A stretch of 54,120 bases of DNA from Corynebacterium sp. HMSC29G08 (GCF_001806875.1 NZ_KV786233.1:1-54120), one strand, 5' to 3'. Shown: positions 8,580 to 17,915, counted from the stretch's first letter. Program-made: numbers and translations. The notes: generated from the sequence alone by a model not told the origin.

Positions 8580-9038
8580 ATGTCTGACCATCGATCCGCC
8601 ACGCTGTCGCATTTTCCGTTGACGTTGCGTGGTGAGACCGCGCAGGTGACGGGGCATCCGGAGAGCGAGGTTGCTGACCGTTATGCCTTAGGCGTTGCCG
8701 GGGAGAATGTGGCGGTTGGCCTGTATGAGCAGTATGGCTACAGGTTGTGTAACAAGCGGGTGCGGTGTCGTGCTGGGGAGTTGGACGCGGTGTTGCGTGC
8801 GCCTGACGGCACGATTGTGTTTTTGGAAGTGAAGTCTCGTCGAAGTGGTGAGTACGGCGGGGCGGAGGCGGTGACTGCTAAAAAACTTGCCACGATGCGC
8901 AGGTGCGCAGCGGAGTGGCTGGATCGTTCCCCGCATGGCGGTGGTTTGCAGGTGCGTTTCGACGTCTGCGAGGTCCTGTTCAACGGCCAATCTTATGTAG
9001 CCAGCCGCTTCGAGGGGGTTGATGATGGTGCTTGCTAG
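8580..9038 (+). CDS. YraN/UPF0102 family nuclease-like protein
   Basis: A 152-residue protein with a restriction-endonuclease-like core: GENVAVGLYEQYGYRL, then GELDAVLR and FLEVKSRR, which give the E/D-x(n)-E-x-K active-site pattern. The family is usually about 120 residues; about 35 extra N-terminal residues precede the core here. The start is supported by the G-rich stretch AAGGGGGGGAC. In actinobacteria this gene leads the ComM-DprA cluster. It overlaps comM by 14 bp. A DNA processing role is inferred from context. Confidence 0.88.
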   Translation: MSDHRSATLSHFPLTLRGETAQVTGHPESEVADRYALGVAGENVAVGLYEQYGYRLCNKRVRCRAGELDAVLRAPDGTIVFLEVKSRRSGEYGGAEAVTAKKLATMRRCAAEWLDRSPHGGGLQVRFDVCEVLFNGQSYVASRFEGVDDGAC

Positions 9039-10587
9039 AACGCTGACCGCCACTGTGGAGGGCCTTCGCGCTCACATGGTGACGGTGGAGACCAACGTGG
9101 GGCCCGGTCTTCCGGGGATGTACATGGTGGGCTTGGGGGATGCGGCGGTGCGTGAGTCGCGTGATCGTATCCGTACCGCTATTGCCAATTCCGGGTTGCC
9201 GTGGCCGCGCTCAAAGATCATCGTGTCGCTCTCGCCAGCCCACCTGCGCAAAGCGGGGAGTCATTTTGATTTACCGATTGCTGTTGGTGTGGCGGCAAGT
9301 GGAGCTCCGGAGCTGCATCCGGTGCTTGCACGCACAGTGTTGATGGGGGAGCTTGCTCTCGACGGCACGCTGCGGCGGGTAGAGGGGATGTTGCCCATGT
9401 TGCTGCAGGCGCAGCGCGCGCACGAGGAATCTGGCGGCAATGACTTTGACGTTGTGGTGGTACCGCGTGCCAATGCACAAGAAGCGGCGCTTTTGAAGCG
9501 CAAACACGTGCTGGTGGCAGACAACCTCATGCAGGTGTGGCGCTGGCTACGTGCGGAGGAGTTCCTAGACACTGCGATTGACGCCGCCAAGCACGCGGCG
9601 GCTGCGGCACCAGCTGACGCGCAGACCACCCATGTGCCGGATTTTGCGGACGTGGCGGGACAGCTCCTTGAGCGTGAAGCGATGGAGATCGCCGCTGCAG
9701 GTGGTCACCACATGCTGATGGTTGGCCCGCCTGGCTCTGGCAAGTCGATGCTGGCGGAGCGGCTGCCGTCAATTCTGCCGCCGCTGAGCATTGATGAGCA
9801 GATTGAGACCACAGCGCTGCATTCTGCGGCTGGGGTCAGTCGCGGGGAGATTGTGGGCAGGCGGCCGTTTGTGGCACCGCATCCGTCGATAAGCAGATTT
9901 GGGCTCATTGGTGGGGGATCGGGCGTGCCGGTGCCGGGGGCTGTGAGCCAGGCGCACAACGGGGTGCTGTTTTTGGACGAGGCGTCGGAGATTTCCGCGC
10001 ACGTGCTCGATTCGCTGCGCATCCCTCTGGAAAAGCGCAAGGTGGTGCACAGGCGCGAGCGCAGGAGCGTGGAGTACCCTGCCGATTTTCAGCTGATCCT
10101 GGCTGCCAACCCGTGCCCGTGTGGACTGGATATTGACCAATGCCGGTGCGTCCCAACGCGGCGAGCCAACCACTTGTCCAACATCTCGGGGCCGCTGCGG
10201 GACAGGTTGGACATCTTCTTGACCACGACAGCGCAGTCGGCGGTGTTGAGTCCGCAAGGGGCGGAGCCGTCGTCCGCAATCCTGGCGAGGGTGATGGAAG
10301 CGCGTGAACGCGCAGCGCACCGCTGGACCAAGGCGGGCTATGATGCCACGACCAATGCAGCGATGGACGCGACTGCGATCCGCCGACATTTCCCTCCAGA
10401 TGAATCCTCCGCAGCAACGATTGAACACATGCTCCGAAACGACGAGCTGACCCAACGAGGCGTGGACCGAGTGCTCAAGCTCGCCTGGACCATGGCGGAT
10501 CTTGAGCACGAGCCGCGCCCGCACATCGACCACATCTACCGGGCAGTAGCGCTGCGTAAGACCCATCGTGAGGAGATGGCGGCATGA
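9025..10587 (+). CDS. comM: ComM/YifB Mg-chelatase-like AAA+ ATPase
   Basis: A 520-residue AAA+ helicase of the ComM family. In naturally competent bacteria ComM promotes branch migration during integration of transformed DNA. An N-terminal Lon-like domain (TVETNVGPGLPGMYMVG, SPAHLRKAGSHFDLPIA) is followed by the ATPase: Walker A GPPGSGKSML near residue 238, Walker B GVLFLDEASE near 316, and a cysteine pair-rich zinc-like segment NPCPCGLDIDQCRC near 370. GAGGGGG just upstream favours ATG 9025 over TTG 9019 or ATG 9022. It overlaps dprA by 4 bp (ATGA). Confidence 0.93.
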   Translation: MVLARTLTATVEGLRAHMVTVETNVGPGLPGMYMVGLGDAAVRESRDRIRTAIANSGLPWPRSKIIVSLSPAHLRKAGSHFDLPIAVGVAASGAPELHPVLARTVLMGELALDGTLRRVEGMLPMLLQAQRAHEESGGNDFDVVVVPRANAQEAALLKRKHVLVADNLMQVWRWLRAEEFLDTAIDAAKHAAAAAPADAQTTHVPDFADVAGQLLEREAMEIAAAGGHHMLMVGPPGSGKSMLAERLPSILPPLSIDEQIETTALHSAAGVSRGEIVGRRPFVAPHPSISRFGLIGGGSGVPVPGAVSQAHNGVLFLDEASEISAHVLDSLRIPLEKRKVVHRRERRSVEYPADFQLILAANPCPCGLDIDQCRCVPTRRANHLSNISGPLRDRLDIFLTTTAQSAVLSPQGAEPSSAILARVMEARERAAHRWTKAGYDATTNAAMDATAIRRHFPPDESSAATIEHMLRNDELTQRGVDRVLKLAWTMADLEHEPRPHIDHIYRAVALRKTHREEMAA

Positions 10588-11741
10588 GTGATCTGACCTC
10601 GTGGGCGTATCTCTCACGCGTGATTGAGGGACCGAACCAGCACCTACAGGCACTGTTGCGCGCCGGGCGGGATGCCGATGAAATTGCGGGCGGTGTGCGT
10701 ACCCGAGCGAGCTGGCTCGGGGGCTTGGCAGGTGCCACAGAAGCCAGGTACGCACGGGCAGCACCTGAGCAGGACCTGGCGAAGGCCGCGGAGCTGGGGT
10801 TCACGCTGATCACTCCCGATTCTCCGAACTGGCCAAGCGCGGCGATATCAGCAAGCTTTGGCACCCTGACGGCGCTTGAGAAGGGCGCGTGTCCACCGCA
10901 CGCGCTGTGGGTGAAAGGGCAGCAGAATCTACCAGCGCTGTTTGCACAGTCAATTGGTGTGGTGGGGACACGTGCCCCAAGCCACGAGGGACAAAAAGCA
11001 ACTGTCAACCTGGTAGCCGGGCTTGCGAAACATCAGTACACGATTGTCTCAGGCGGTGCGGTTGGTGTGGATACGGTTGCTCACGACACGGCCCTTGCAA
11101 ATGCAATGCCAACCGTGGTGGTGACGGCCTTTGGCGCCGGGGTGACCTACCCGCGGCCAAACGAGCGCCTGTTTCAGCGTGTGACCAGCCAAGGCGGTGC
11201 GATGATCAGCGAATACCCGCCGGGCGTTACCCCTGATAGGCACCGGTTCCTGACCCGGAACCGACTGATCGCGGCCCTGTCGTTGGGCGGCGTGCTGGTG
11301 GAAGCGGGGTATCGCTCAGGGGCCTTAAACACCTTGCATTGGCTGCATACCTTTAATCGGCAGGCGATGGCGGTGCCGGGATCCATCATGGACAAAGCCT
11401 GCCTCGGTACCAACCTGGCCATTGCGAAGGAACAGGCCACCATGGTGCTTAGCGCCGACCACATCCATGAGTTGCTGAGCGCGGTTGGTGAAGAAGATAT
11501 GCAATTGGCGCTCGAGGAGTTCTTCGAGCCGACACCCATCCAGCGCCTGTCGCGAAACGAACTGCAGGTCTACGATGCGTTGCCGCTGCCGGACGCAGGC
11601 GCGAGGACTGCTGAGGAAGTCGCCGAAGTCGCAGGCATGGCAGTGGGGCTGACGGTGCACCTGCTCATGGAACTGGAAAGCCGCAACCTCGTACGCAGGC
11701 AGCGACGCATGTGGCGCAGGGTGGAGCTTGACAAGAAGTGA
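10584..11741 (+). CDS. dprA: DNA processing protein DprA
   Basis: A 385-residue DprA/Smf protein, which loads RecA on incoming single-stranded DNA. The Rossmann core shows SIGVVGTRAPSHEG near 129, VSGGAVGVDTVAHDTAL near 154 and the FLTRNRLIAALS segment near 216. The C-terminal 60 residues look like the winged-helix domain found in many DprAs. Start is by ATGA overlap with comM. Together with YraN and ComM it forms the conserved actinobacterial DNA-processing cluster. No late competence genes lie in this window. Confidence 0.94.
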   Translation: MSDLTSWAYLSRVIEGPNQHLQALLRAGRDADEIAGGVRTRASWLGGLAGATEARYARAAPEQDLAKAAELGFTLITPDSPNWPSAAISASFGTLTALEKGACPPHALWVKGQQNLPALFAQSIGVVGTRAPSHEGQKATVNLVAGLAKHQYTIVSGGAVGVDTVAHDTALANAMPTVVVTAFGAGVTYPRPNERLFQRVTSQGGAMISEYPPGVTPDRHRFLTRNRLIAALSLGGVLVEAGYRSGALNTLHWLHTFNRQAMAVPGSIMDKACLGTNLAIAKEQATMVLSADHIHELLSAVGEEDMQLALEEFFEPTPIQRLSRNELQVYDALPLPDAGARTAEEVAEVAGMAVGLTVHLLMELESRNLVRRQRRMWRRVELDKK

Positions 11742-11756
11742 CTGGGTAAAGGTGAC

Positions 11757-11762
11757 TACACT
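11757..11762 (+). promoter_or_regulatory. -10 hexamer of leaderless xerC transcript
   Basis: TACACT is followed by 8 nt and the ATG at 11771. No Shine-Dalgarno sequence is present. Confidence 0.55.
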
Positions 11763-11770
11763 GCCGTTAC

Positions 11771-12691
11771 ATGAGTCAACTCCAAGCCGCAGTAGAGGAT
11801 TTCGCGGAGTACGCCACGCTTGTGCAGGGGCGCTCCGCAAATACCGTCCGCGGCTACCGCGCAGACTTAGCGCTGCTGCAGGGGCGGATTGACACCTTTG
11901 CTCAGTTCACGCTGGAAAATCTGCGCCTCTGGCTTGCCCACGCCGTCGCGCAAGGCAAAGCCCGCTCCACCCTGGCTCGGCGCACCGCAGCCGTACGCGC
12001 TTTTTCCACATGGGCGTACAAGCAAGGCCACATTGACACCGACGTGGCAGCACGGCTGGTCACGCCGAAGATCACACGCCCGCTGCCAGCTGTGCTGCGC
12101 GCAGAGACAGCAGCGACCATGCTGGAGCAAGTCGAAGCTGGGCAGGACACTGGGGGCGATGGCGAAAGCGTGGATAAGCACAAAGCCCCTGAAATGTTGC
12201 GGGACGCAGCGATGCTGGAGCTGCTCTACGCCACCGGCATGCGCGTCGGTGAGCTCACGGGGCTAGATGTGGACGATGTGGACCTGCACAGGGGCCTTGC
12301 CAAAGTAACCGGCAAAGGCAACAAGCAACGCATGGTGCCCTTTGGAGACCAAGCAAGCAGGGCGGTGCGAGACTGGCTCAACCACGGGCGCGGCGAGCTT
12401 GCACATGAAGACGCCAAAGACGCCTTGTTTGTGGGCAGCAGGGGAAAACGCATCGACCAGAGGCAGGTACGCCGAATAGTGGAATGCGCCGCAGATAATG
12501 CGGGCGCAAGCGACATCACCCCGCACTCCCTACGCCACTCTGCCGCCACACACCTGCTTGAAGGCGGAGCCGATCTGCGCGTAGTGCAAGAGCTTCTCGG
12601 CCACGCCAGCATGCAAACCACGCAGATCTACACCCACGTATCCGCCCAGCGGCTCAAAAAGGTCTACGACCAAGCCCACCCGCGCGCCTAA
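11771..12691 (+). CDS. xerC: tyrosine recombinase XerC
   Basis: A 306-residue site-specific recombinase that, with XerD, resolves chromosome dimers at dif. The N-terminal SAM-like core-binding domain (1-100) includes SANTVRGYRADL. The catalytic domain has the full set: R158 in ATGMRVGEL, K182 in TGKGNKQR, H252 and R255 in HSLRHSAATHL, H278 in LGHAS and nucleophile Y287 in IYTHVS. Length fits XerC and its place before rpsB matches mycobacteria. Its 3' end overlaps the convergent M23 gene by 4 bp. No dif-like site was sought outside the gene. Confidence 0.94.
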   Translation: MSQLQAAVEDFAEYATLVQGRSANTVRGYRADLALLQGRIDTFAQFTLENLRLWLAHAVAQGKARSTLARRTAAVRAFSTWAYKQGHIDTDVAARLVTPKITRPLPAVLRAETAATMLEQVEAGQDTGGDGESVDKHKAPEMLRDAAMLELLYATGMRVGELTGLDVDDVDLHRGLAKVTGKGNKQRMVPFGDQASRAVRDWLNHGRGELAHEDAKDALFVGSRGKRIDQRQVRRIVECAADNAGASDITPHSLRHSAATHLLEGGADLRVVQELLGHASMQTTQIYTHVSAQRLKKVYDQAHPRA

Positions 12692-13284
12692 CGGCGCCCG
12701 CGCGACATACCCTCAACTGGCTTGAGCCGAATCTTCGGCGGCTCGAGCAACGTCAACGGGTCAATGTAGGTATCCGGCCCCGTCTTCGCACCCCAATGCA
12801 ACCCGTCGTGCTCGCCGGAAAAGCGACCCGTCACACGCGCCAACACCCCGATAACTTGGCCTTCCGCAACCTCATCACCAACCGCAACACTGGCGCGCAC
12901 CGGCTGATACGTCGTACGAAGCCCCTCCGGAAACTTCGCCGACGGTGCATGATCAACCGACACAATCGGCGTACCAGCCACACTGCCCACAAACGCCACC
13001 GTGCCAACTTCCGCTGCCAACACCGGCGCGCCGGGTTGCAAATACAAGTCAACCCCGCGATGGCCGGGCAACCAATTGCGCTTCGGAATATCCGCAGGCC
13101 GCGTCACGTGGGTGGCGTAGTCCTTGCCGGTTGTCGGATCCACCCAGGCTGTGGCATGCGGAGTGCTACATGGGCTACATACGCAAGCGAGCGCAACTGC
13201 GCATGCAGTAAGCGCTGTGCGTGTAAAAGCGCGCCTAGAAGCGCGTGTAGAAGCATAAGTAAAAGAAATCCCCGTAATCCCCAT
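12688..13284 (-). CDS. secreted M23-family peptidase-like protein
   Basis: A 198-residue exported protein with a basic N-terminus and hydrophobic stretch (TALTACAVALACVCS, about 23-37) that serves as a signal peptide or lipid-anchored leader. A LytM/M23 domain follows, with GHRGVDL supplying H and D of the first zinc motif. The second motif, normally HxH, reads DGLHWGA, so the first His is a Gly. Rv2891 at the equivalent locus is, as I recall, also changed at that site, so this may be a structural or regulatory LytM relative rather than an active peptidase. GAGGT lies 6 nt before the ATG. Convergent with xerC. Confidence 0.85.
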   Translation of the reverse strand: MGITGISFTYASTRASRRAFTRTALTACAVALACVCSPCSTPHATAWVDPTTGKDYATHVTRPADIPKRNWLPGHRGVDLYLQPGAPVLAAEVGTVAFVGSVAGTPIVSVDHAPSAKFPEGLRTTYQPVRASVAVGDEVAEGQVIGVLARVTGRFSGEHDGLHWGAKTGPDTYIDPLTLLEPPKIRLKPVEGMSRGRR

Positions 13285-13617
13285 GCAGATACCTCACCAC
13301 AAAACAGCAGCGAGCGCTAGGGGTTTTCCAGACTGTGTGGGCGGGGGGGAGAAGAAGAGAGCCTCCGCGCAAATCGATACTGCAGCTCAATTAGGTAATT
13401 TCGCACTAGGTGAGTATTGTTATGCGGGCAGTCTGTAACGGATCCGTGAGGAATTCGGTACAAGATTGACTTCGCGCGCCGAATAAGGCCAGCTCAGCAA
13501 CGGTCCCTCGTCAAGGGGTGCAGGGCTAGTCCGGTGCCAGGGTGTGGGATAAAAACCCACACAACGCTGACCACGTACGTAAACCGAAACTACTTTTCTC
13601 CGAAGGAGATCATTCCC
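13285..13617. other. rpsB upstream region and leader
   Basis: A 333-bp non-coding stretch. The left end is the M23 gene's upstream region. The right part is the probable rpsB leader, with a 7-bp-arm hairpin at 13542-13562 and AAGGAG at 13603-13608. Several TANNNT hexamers occur but none can be singled out as the rpsB promoter. A plus-strand extension of the rpsB frame to 13534 runs through the hairpin and is not credible. Confidence 0.45.
13542..13562 (+). promoter_or_regulatory. hairpin in the rpsB leader
   Basis: GTGTGGG-ataaaaa-CCCACAC is a perfect 7-bp stem with an A-rich 7-nt loop, 55 nt before the rpsB start. It could be part of an S2 autoregulatory leader; this is inference from position only. 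Confidence 0.4.
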
Positions 13618-14535
13618 ATGGCAGTTGTAACCATGCGCGAACTCCTCGACGCTGGTGTGCACTTTGGCCACCAGACTCGTCGCTGGAACCCGAAGATGCG
13701 TCGCTTCATCTTCACCGACCGCAACGGCATCTACATCATCGATCTGCAGCAGTCGCTGACCTACATCGATGAGGCTTACGAGTTTGTCAAGGAGACCGTC
13801 GCACACGGCGGCACCATCCTGTTCGTTGGCACCAAGAAGCAGGCGCAGGAGCCGATCCGCGAAGAGGCTGAGCGTGTTGGCATGCCGTACGTGACCCACC
13901 GCTGGCTCGGTGGCATGCTCACCAACTTCCAGACCGTGTCCAAGCGTATTGCCCGCATGAAGGAGCTGCAGGCAATGGACGCTGCCGAGAACGGCTACGC
14001 AGGCCGCGGCAAGAAGGAAGTCCTGATGCTTAACCGTGAGCGCATCAAGCTGGAGCGCGTCCTTGGCGGCATCTCCGAAATGACCAAGGCTCCGTCCGCA
14101 CTGTGGATTGTGGACACCAACAAGGAGCACATCGCCATCTCCGAGGCGAAGAAGCTGCGTATCCCGGTTGTGGCCATCCTGGACACCAACTGCGACCCGG
14201 ATGAGGTTGACTTCCCGATCCCGGGCAACGACGACGCTATCGGCGCTGTCAAGCGGCTCACCCACGTTGTGGGCGAGGCTGTCATCGAAGGCAAGAAGCA
14301 GCGCGAGGAGCGCCAGCTGGCTGCCGCACGTGACGCTGCTGGCGACACCGATGCGAAGATGCAGGCTGAGGCTGCTGAGGCTGCCGCACAGGCTGCTGCT
14401 TCCGACGAGGTTTCCGCAGCTGACGCTGCTAAGGCGGCTGTTGCTGCAGAGACTGCTGCTCCGCAGGAAGTTGCAGAGGTTGAGCAGCCGGCAGCTGTCC
14501 GCGCTGCTGAGCAGGCTGAAGCTGACAAGGCATAG
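13618..14535 (+). CDS. rpsB: 30S ribosomal protein S2
   Basis: A 305-residue S2. The body is standard: [60 protein letters not shown] and the DTNCDPD loop. From about residue 235 an Ala/Glu-rich tail is added, a common feature of actinobacterial S2 proteins. AAGGAG 9 nt upstream fixes the ATG at 13618. The stop codon lies in the first copy of a 15-bp tandem duplication. tsf follows after 216 bp that hold two hairpins. Confidence 0.97.
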   Translation: MAVVTMRELLDAGVHFGHQTRRWNPKMRRFIFTDRNGIYIIDLQQSLTYIDEAYEFVKETVAHGGTILFVGTKKQAQEPIREEAERVGMPYVTHRWLGGMLTNFQTVSKRIARMKELQAMDAAENGYAGRGKKEVLMLNRERIKLERVLGGISEMTKAPSALWIVDTNKEHIAISEAKKLRIPVVAILDTNCDPDEVDFPIPGNDDAIGAVKRLTHVVGEAVIEGKKQREERQLAAARDAAGDTDAKMQAEAAEAAAQAAASDEVSAADAAKAAVAAETAAPQEVAEVEQPAAVRAAEQAEADKA

Positions 14536-14551
14536 TCTGACAAGGCATAGT
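14522..14551 (+). repeat. 15-bp tandem duplication across the rpsB stop codon
   Basis: CTGACAAGGCATAGT occurs twice with no spacer (14522-14536 and 14537-14551). The first copy encodes the last residues and the TAG stop. The second is in the same frame, so a read-through ribosome would meet the same codons and a second TAG. Confidence 0.95.
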
Positions 14552-14587
14552 TTTGCCGTGACGCACACCGCGTGTGCCGCATGAGGG

Positions 14588-14616
14588 ATCCCCGCGTACG
14601 CATTGTGCGCGGGGAT
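14588..14616 (+). terminator. hairpin after rpsB, possible weak terminator
   Basis: ATCCCCGCG ... CGCGGGGAT is a perfect 9-bp stem with an 11-nt loop. The following bases (TTCGTGCG) are not a T tract, so it may be an RNA 3' end or processing site rather than an efficient intrinsic terminator. Confidence 0.5.
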
Positions 14617-14678
14617 TTCGTGCGTCAGTGCGGGTAGCAATACGGGTTGGTGCGAAGCGTTTGCGCTGACCCTTCGCT

Positions 14679-14710
14679 GCCGAACAAACACAGTTCGGCT
14701 AATCTTTCTA
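14679..14710 (+). promoter_or_regulatory. hairpin between rpsB and tsf, possible attenuator or tsf promoter element
   Basis: GCCGAAC-aaacaca-GTTCGGC is a perfect 7-bp stem, followed directly by TAATCTTTCTAACG. The trailing T-rich stretch makes it attenuator-like, while TAATCT right after it could be a -10 for tsf. Confidence 0.4.
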
Positions 14711-14751
14711 ACGTTAAACACCTTTCCCCGATTTAGAGGAGGAATCGCCAC

Positions 14752-15570
14752 ATGGCGAACTACACTGCTGCAGACGTAAAGAAGCTTCGCGAGACCACCG
14801 GCTCCGGCATGCTGGACTGCAAGAAGGCCCTGGAAGAGGCTGGCGGCGACTTTGAGAAGGCCGTTGAGGCCCTGCGCATCAAGGGTGCGAAGGACGTGGG
14901 CAAGCGCGCTGAGCGCAACGCTCTCGAGGGGCTGGTTGCGGTTTCCGGCAACACCATCGTTGAGATCAACTCTGAGACCGACTTCGTGGCTAAGAACCAG
15001 GAGTTTAAGGACCTCGCTGCTGAGATCGCTGAGGCTGCCGCTGCTGTGAAGGCTAACTCCCAGGAGGAGCTGGCTAAGGCTGACGTCAACGGTGAGACTG
15101 CTCACGAGGTTCTGGAGCGCATGTCCGCGAAGATCGGCGAGAAGCTGGAGCTGCGCCGCGCTGCCACCGTTGAGGGCGACAACGTTGCGAAGTACCTGCA
15201 CCAGAAGGCTGCTGACCTGCCGCCGGCTGTTGGTGTGCTGGTTGCCTACACCGGTGACAACGCTGAGGCTGCTCACCAGGTTGCGCTGCAGATCGCTGCT
15301 ATGAAGGCTCGTTACCTCAACCAGGAGGCTGTGCCGGCTGAGGTAGTTGAGAAGGAGCGTGCAGTTCAGGAGGAGATCACCCGCAACGAGGGCAAGCCGG
15401 AGGCTGCTATTGCCAAGATCGTTGAGGGCCGCATGGGTGGCTTCTTCAAGGACGTCGTTCTGCTGGATCAGCCGTCCCTGGTTGACTCCAAGAAGACCGT
15501 CAAGCAGATTGCTGATGAGGCTGGCATTGAGATCACCGACTTCGTCCGTTTCGAGGTCGGCCAGGCTTAA
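14752..15570 (+). CDS. tsf: elongation factor Ts
   Basis: A 272-residue EF-Ts that recycles EF-Tu-GDP to EF-Tu-GTP. The N-terminal UBA-like domain ([19 protein letters not shown]) contains the EF-Ts signature, and [12 protein letters not shown] near 78 contains the TDFV motif that contacts EF-Tu. The dimerisation and C-terminal domain ([17 protein letters not shown] onward) are present. GAGGAGG upstream supports the ATG. A strong terminator follows at 15601. Confidence 0.97.
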   Translation: MANYTAADVKKLRETTGSGMLDCKKALEEAGGDFEKAVEALRIKGAKDVGKRAERNALEGLVAVSGNTIVEINSETDFVAKNQEFKDLAAEIAEAAAAVKANSQEELAKADVNGETAHEVLERMSAKIGEKLELRRAATVEGDNVAKYLHQKAADLPPAVGVLVAYTGDNAEAAHQVALQIAAMKARYLNQEAVPAEVVEKERAVQEEITRNEGKPEAAIAKIVEGRMGGFFKDVVLLDQPSLVDSKKTVKQIADEAGIEITDFVRFEVGQA

Positions 15571-15600
15571 GCCCTAATTCAGCCCTAGTTCCCAGCATGT

Positions 15601-15624
15601 GCCCCAGGTTCGCCTGGGGCTTTT
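15601..15624 (+). terminator. intrinsic terminator after tsf
   Basis: GCCCCAGG-ttcg-CCTGGGGC followed by TTTT. An 8-bp stem capped by a UUCG tetraloop, between tsf and the convergent lipoprotein gene. Confidence 0.9.
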
Positions 15625-15626
15625 GC

Positions 15627-16046
15627 TTATCGACGTTGCAACGCCCACACCCCATCGCGTCCCTCAAATTCCAGCTGCGCATCTGGGGATAGTGCTAGCA
15701 CTGGTTGGCTGTCGACTCCACACAGGTCGATTTGTGATCGCTCAAGTTTGATCTTGGACACGGTGCCGTTGGGCTGCTCGGTAACAATCCAGTTGTTTGC
15801 GTCCTGAGCGTCCTCTAGGTTGCCAAACACTTGCCTGCCCAGCGCGTCATTTGCAACGTGGCCCGCATATGGGCACACAAGGAGTACTTCGGTGGCGGTG
15901 GGGTAGACGTCGCCGACGCGCAGCATGACAGACGCCTCCCCAGTGTGTGCTTCCAGCGCCTCCTGAAGCGCCTGCTGGCCCGAATGGGCTCCGCAGGCGC
16001 TAACAAACAGGCAAGCGAGCAGACTAGCGGTGAGTTTGGTGCGCAT
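15627..16046 (-). CDS. small lipoprotein, hypothetical
   Basis: A 139-residue exported protein. The N-terminus has a basic start, a hydrophobic core and the lipobox VSAC, so lipid attachment at the cysteine near residue 18 is expected. Two further cysteines (in LVCPYAG and DLCGVD) may form a disulfide. I see no known domain. The start at 16046 is chosen because AAAGGACCCAG precedes it and the signal peptide begins there; the longer frame runs into the pyrH promoter region. The gene diverges from pyrH across 76 bp. Confidence 0.75.
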   Translation of the reverse strand: MRTKLTASLLACLFVSACGAHSGQQALQEALEAHTGEASVMLRVGDVYPTATEVLLVCPYAGHVANDALGRQVFGNLEDAQDANNWIVTEQPNGTVSKIKLERSQIDLCGVDSQPVLALSPDAQLEFEGRDGVWALQRR

Positions 16047-16122
16047 CTGGGTCCTTTTCCTCCGGCAGCGTAGGATTGTCGCCGAGTGTATCTGACCCCC
16101 TTTTTCAAAGGAGTTGACAAAC

Positions 16123-16851
16123 GTGACCGAAGCCACGGCACCTATGCGTACAGGCTATAAACGAGTGATGCTGAAGCTGGGTGGTGAAATGTTCGGCGGC
16201 GGCAAGGTTGGCATCGACCCTGACGTGGTTGAAAGTGTGGCCAAGCAGATTGCAGAGGTTGCCCGTGGCGGCACCGAGGTTGCGGTTGTGATTGGTGGCG
16301 GTAACTTCTTCCGCGGTGCTCAGCTGCAGCAGCGCGGCATGGACCGTGCACGCTCGGACTACATGGGCATGCTTGGCACGGTGATGAACTGCCTGGCGCT
16401 GCAGGACTTCCTACAGCAGGAGGGCGTGGATTGCCGTGTGCAGACCGCCATCAACATGGCGCAGGTGGCTGAGCCGTACCTGCCGCTGCGCGCCTCGCGC
16501 CACCTGGAGAAGGGCCGTGTGGTCATCTTCGGTGCTGGCATGGGTATGCCGTACTTCTCCACAGACACCACCGCAGCGCAGCGTGCGCTGGAAATCGGCT
16601 GCGAGGTGCTGCTGATGGCCAAGGCTGTGGACGGTGTGTATGACGCTGACCCGCGCGAGAACCCGGACGCACAGCTGTTTTCTGAGATCACCCCGCGTGA
16701 GGTCATTGAGCAGGGTCTGAAGGTTGCAGACGCTACGGCGTTCAGCCTGTGCATGGACAATAACATGCCGATTCTGGTTTTCAACCTGCTGCAGGAAGGC
16801 AACATTGCACGTGCGGTTGCCGGTGAGCAGGTGGGCACGCTAGTTGCGTAG
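16123..16851 (+). CDS. pyrH: uridylate kinase
   Basis: A 242-residue bacterial UMP kinase of the amino-acid kinase family, converting UMP to UDP. Motifs: [63 protein letters not shown] and the [10 protein letters not shown] loop. AAAGGAG followed by 9 nt identifies GTG 16123 as the start; TTG 16114 is too close to that site. Normally frr follows directly, but here an amidase gene on the other strand lies between. Its 3' end overlaps that gene by 12 bp. Confidence 0.96.
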   Translation: MTEATAPMRTGYKRVMLKLGGEMFGGGKVGIDPDVVESVAKQIAEVARGGTEVAVVIGGGNFFRGAQLQQRGMDRARSDYMGMLGTVMNCLALQDFLQQEGVDCRVQTAINMAQVAEPYLPLRASRHLEKGRVVIFGAGMGMPYFSTDTTAAQRALEIGCEVLLMAKAVDGVYDADPRENPDAQLFSEITPREVIEQGLKVADATAFSLCMDNNMPILVFNLLQEGNIARAVAGEQVGTLVA

Positions 16852-17907
16852 TAGCGCCGCAAGCGCAAGCATCTCAGCCCCTGTGACGTTGAGGGAACCC
16901 AAATGGACGGGTCCCAAGGCGATCGCGGGGGCTTTGAGCATGTTGAACACTGAGCACCAGGGGGACCAGCCAGTTTGGGCTTCGAAGCTATCTTCCGGGC
17001 TCATGTTGGAAAACGTGCCCAGGGCTGGTGGGTCGAATGCAAGGGTGGGGCAGAGCACCACGTCTACGTCCCAAGCGCGTGCGAGTAGCTCCGGCAGCAC
17101 GCCTACGTGGATTGAGGCGTTGGCGCGGGTTTCGGGGGTGAGGGAAAGTGCCTCCTGGTGAAGCCAACCAATGTAATCGCTGTCCAACGGCTCCGCTTTG
17201 GTGAAGGAGGACTTGATGATGGTGCCGAAGTGCCTGTAGGTTTCTCGTGATTCGGGGTACGGCTCAATGGCTACTACCTCGTGGTAGCGGTCGAGTACAC
17301 CTGCGGCGTCATCCACGGCATCTAAACGCCAAGACTGCACCTTCGGGTCAGCAAAAATGCCGCGGGTAAGCACACCGATGCGTAGGCGCCGCGGCGGGGG
17401 TGGTGTCCACCCGAAGATCTCCATCTGATCGCTGACGGTGGTGCTTAGCATCCCGTGCGCTGATAAAGATTTGCCGCCCAATTTGAAACCCACGATGTTG
17501 CATGCCGCGGCCGGAACCCGAATAGAACCACCGGCATCCGTGCCGTGCGCTGCCCGGCTCAGGCCAAGCGCCACCGCAACACCTGCGCCCGTGGATGACC
17601 CGCCGGGGGTGCAGCCGGGGTATGCCGGGGATTCCAGCATGGGCATATCCGGCCGTTCCGCGTAGCACGTTGCCCCAAGCTCAGAGGTCACTGTGGTTGC
17701 GGGCACGCTCACACCTTGGCGAAGCAGCCAAGCAACAAACGGATCGTGACTGGTTGGGGTGGAGGTGCGGTGCGGTGAGCCGTCGATAGTAGGAAGGCCC
17801 ACAACCGGGGTGGATGACTTGATGGGGATGGACCACCCGTCTAAACGTGCGCCGTGGGCGCCACGGATTGGGGTACTGGCGATGGATGCAAACGCTGGGT
17901 GGTGCAT
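16840..17907 (-). CDS. amidase-signature family hydrolase
   Basis: A 355-residue amidase. The Ser-cisSer-Lys triad can be read as K30 in SIPIKSST, S104 in [11 protein letters not shown] and S127 in [13 protein letters not shown]. Families such as GatA are usually longer than 450 residues; this is a short form lacking part of the C-terminal region, but all three catalytic residues are kept. Substrate unknown. The start is ATG 17907 because TACACT lies 8 nt upstream; TTG 17916 would overlap that hexamer. The gene lies antisense between pyrH and frr. Confidence 0.88.
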   Translation of the reverse strand: MHHPAFASIASTPIRGAHGARLDGWSIPIKSSTPVVGLPTIDGSPHRTSTPTSHDPFVAWLLRQGVSVPATTVTSELGATCYAERPDMPMLESPAYPGCTPGGSSTGAGVAVALGLSRAAHGTDAGGSIRVPAAACNIVGFKLGGKSLSAHGMLSTTVSDQMEIFGWTPPPPRRLRIGVLTRGIFADPKVQSWRLDAVDDAAGVLDRYHEVVAIEPYPESRETYRHFGTIIKSSFTKAEPLDSDYIGWLHQEALSLTPETRANASIHVGVLPELLARAWDVDVVLCPTLAFDPPALGTFSNMSPEDSFEAQTGWSPWCSVFNMLKAPAIALGPVHLGSLNVTGAEMLALAALLRN

Positions 17908-17915
17908 GGTGTGCA

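Noticed and set aside
9019..9024. TTG or first ATG as the comM start
   Set aside because: GAGGGGG ends at 9018, which is too close to 9019 and 9022; 9025 has a better distance. The difference is only one or two residues.
13420..15276. 618-codon minus-strand open frame antisense to rpsB and tsf
   Set aside because: It is the complement of two highly expressed genes with strong codon bias. The translated protein is Leu/Ser-rich without a family, and there is no ribosome binding site.
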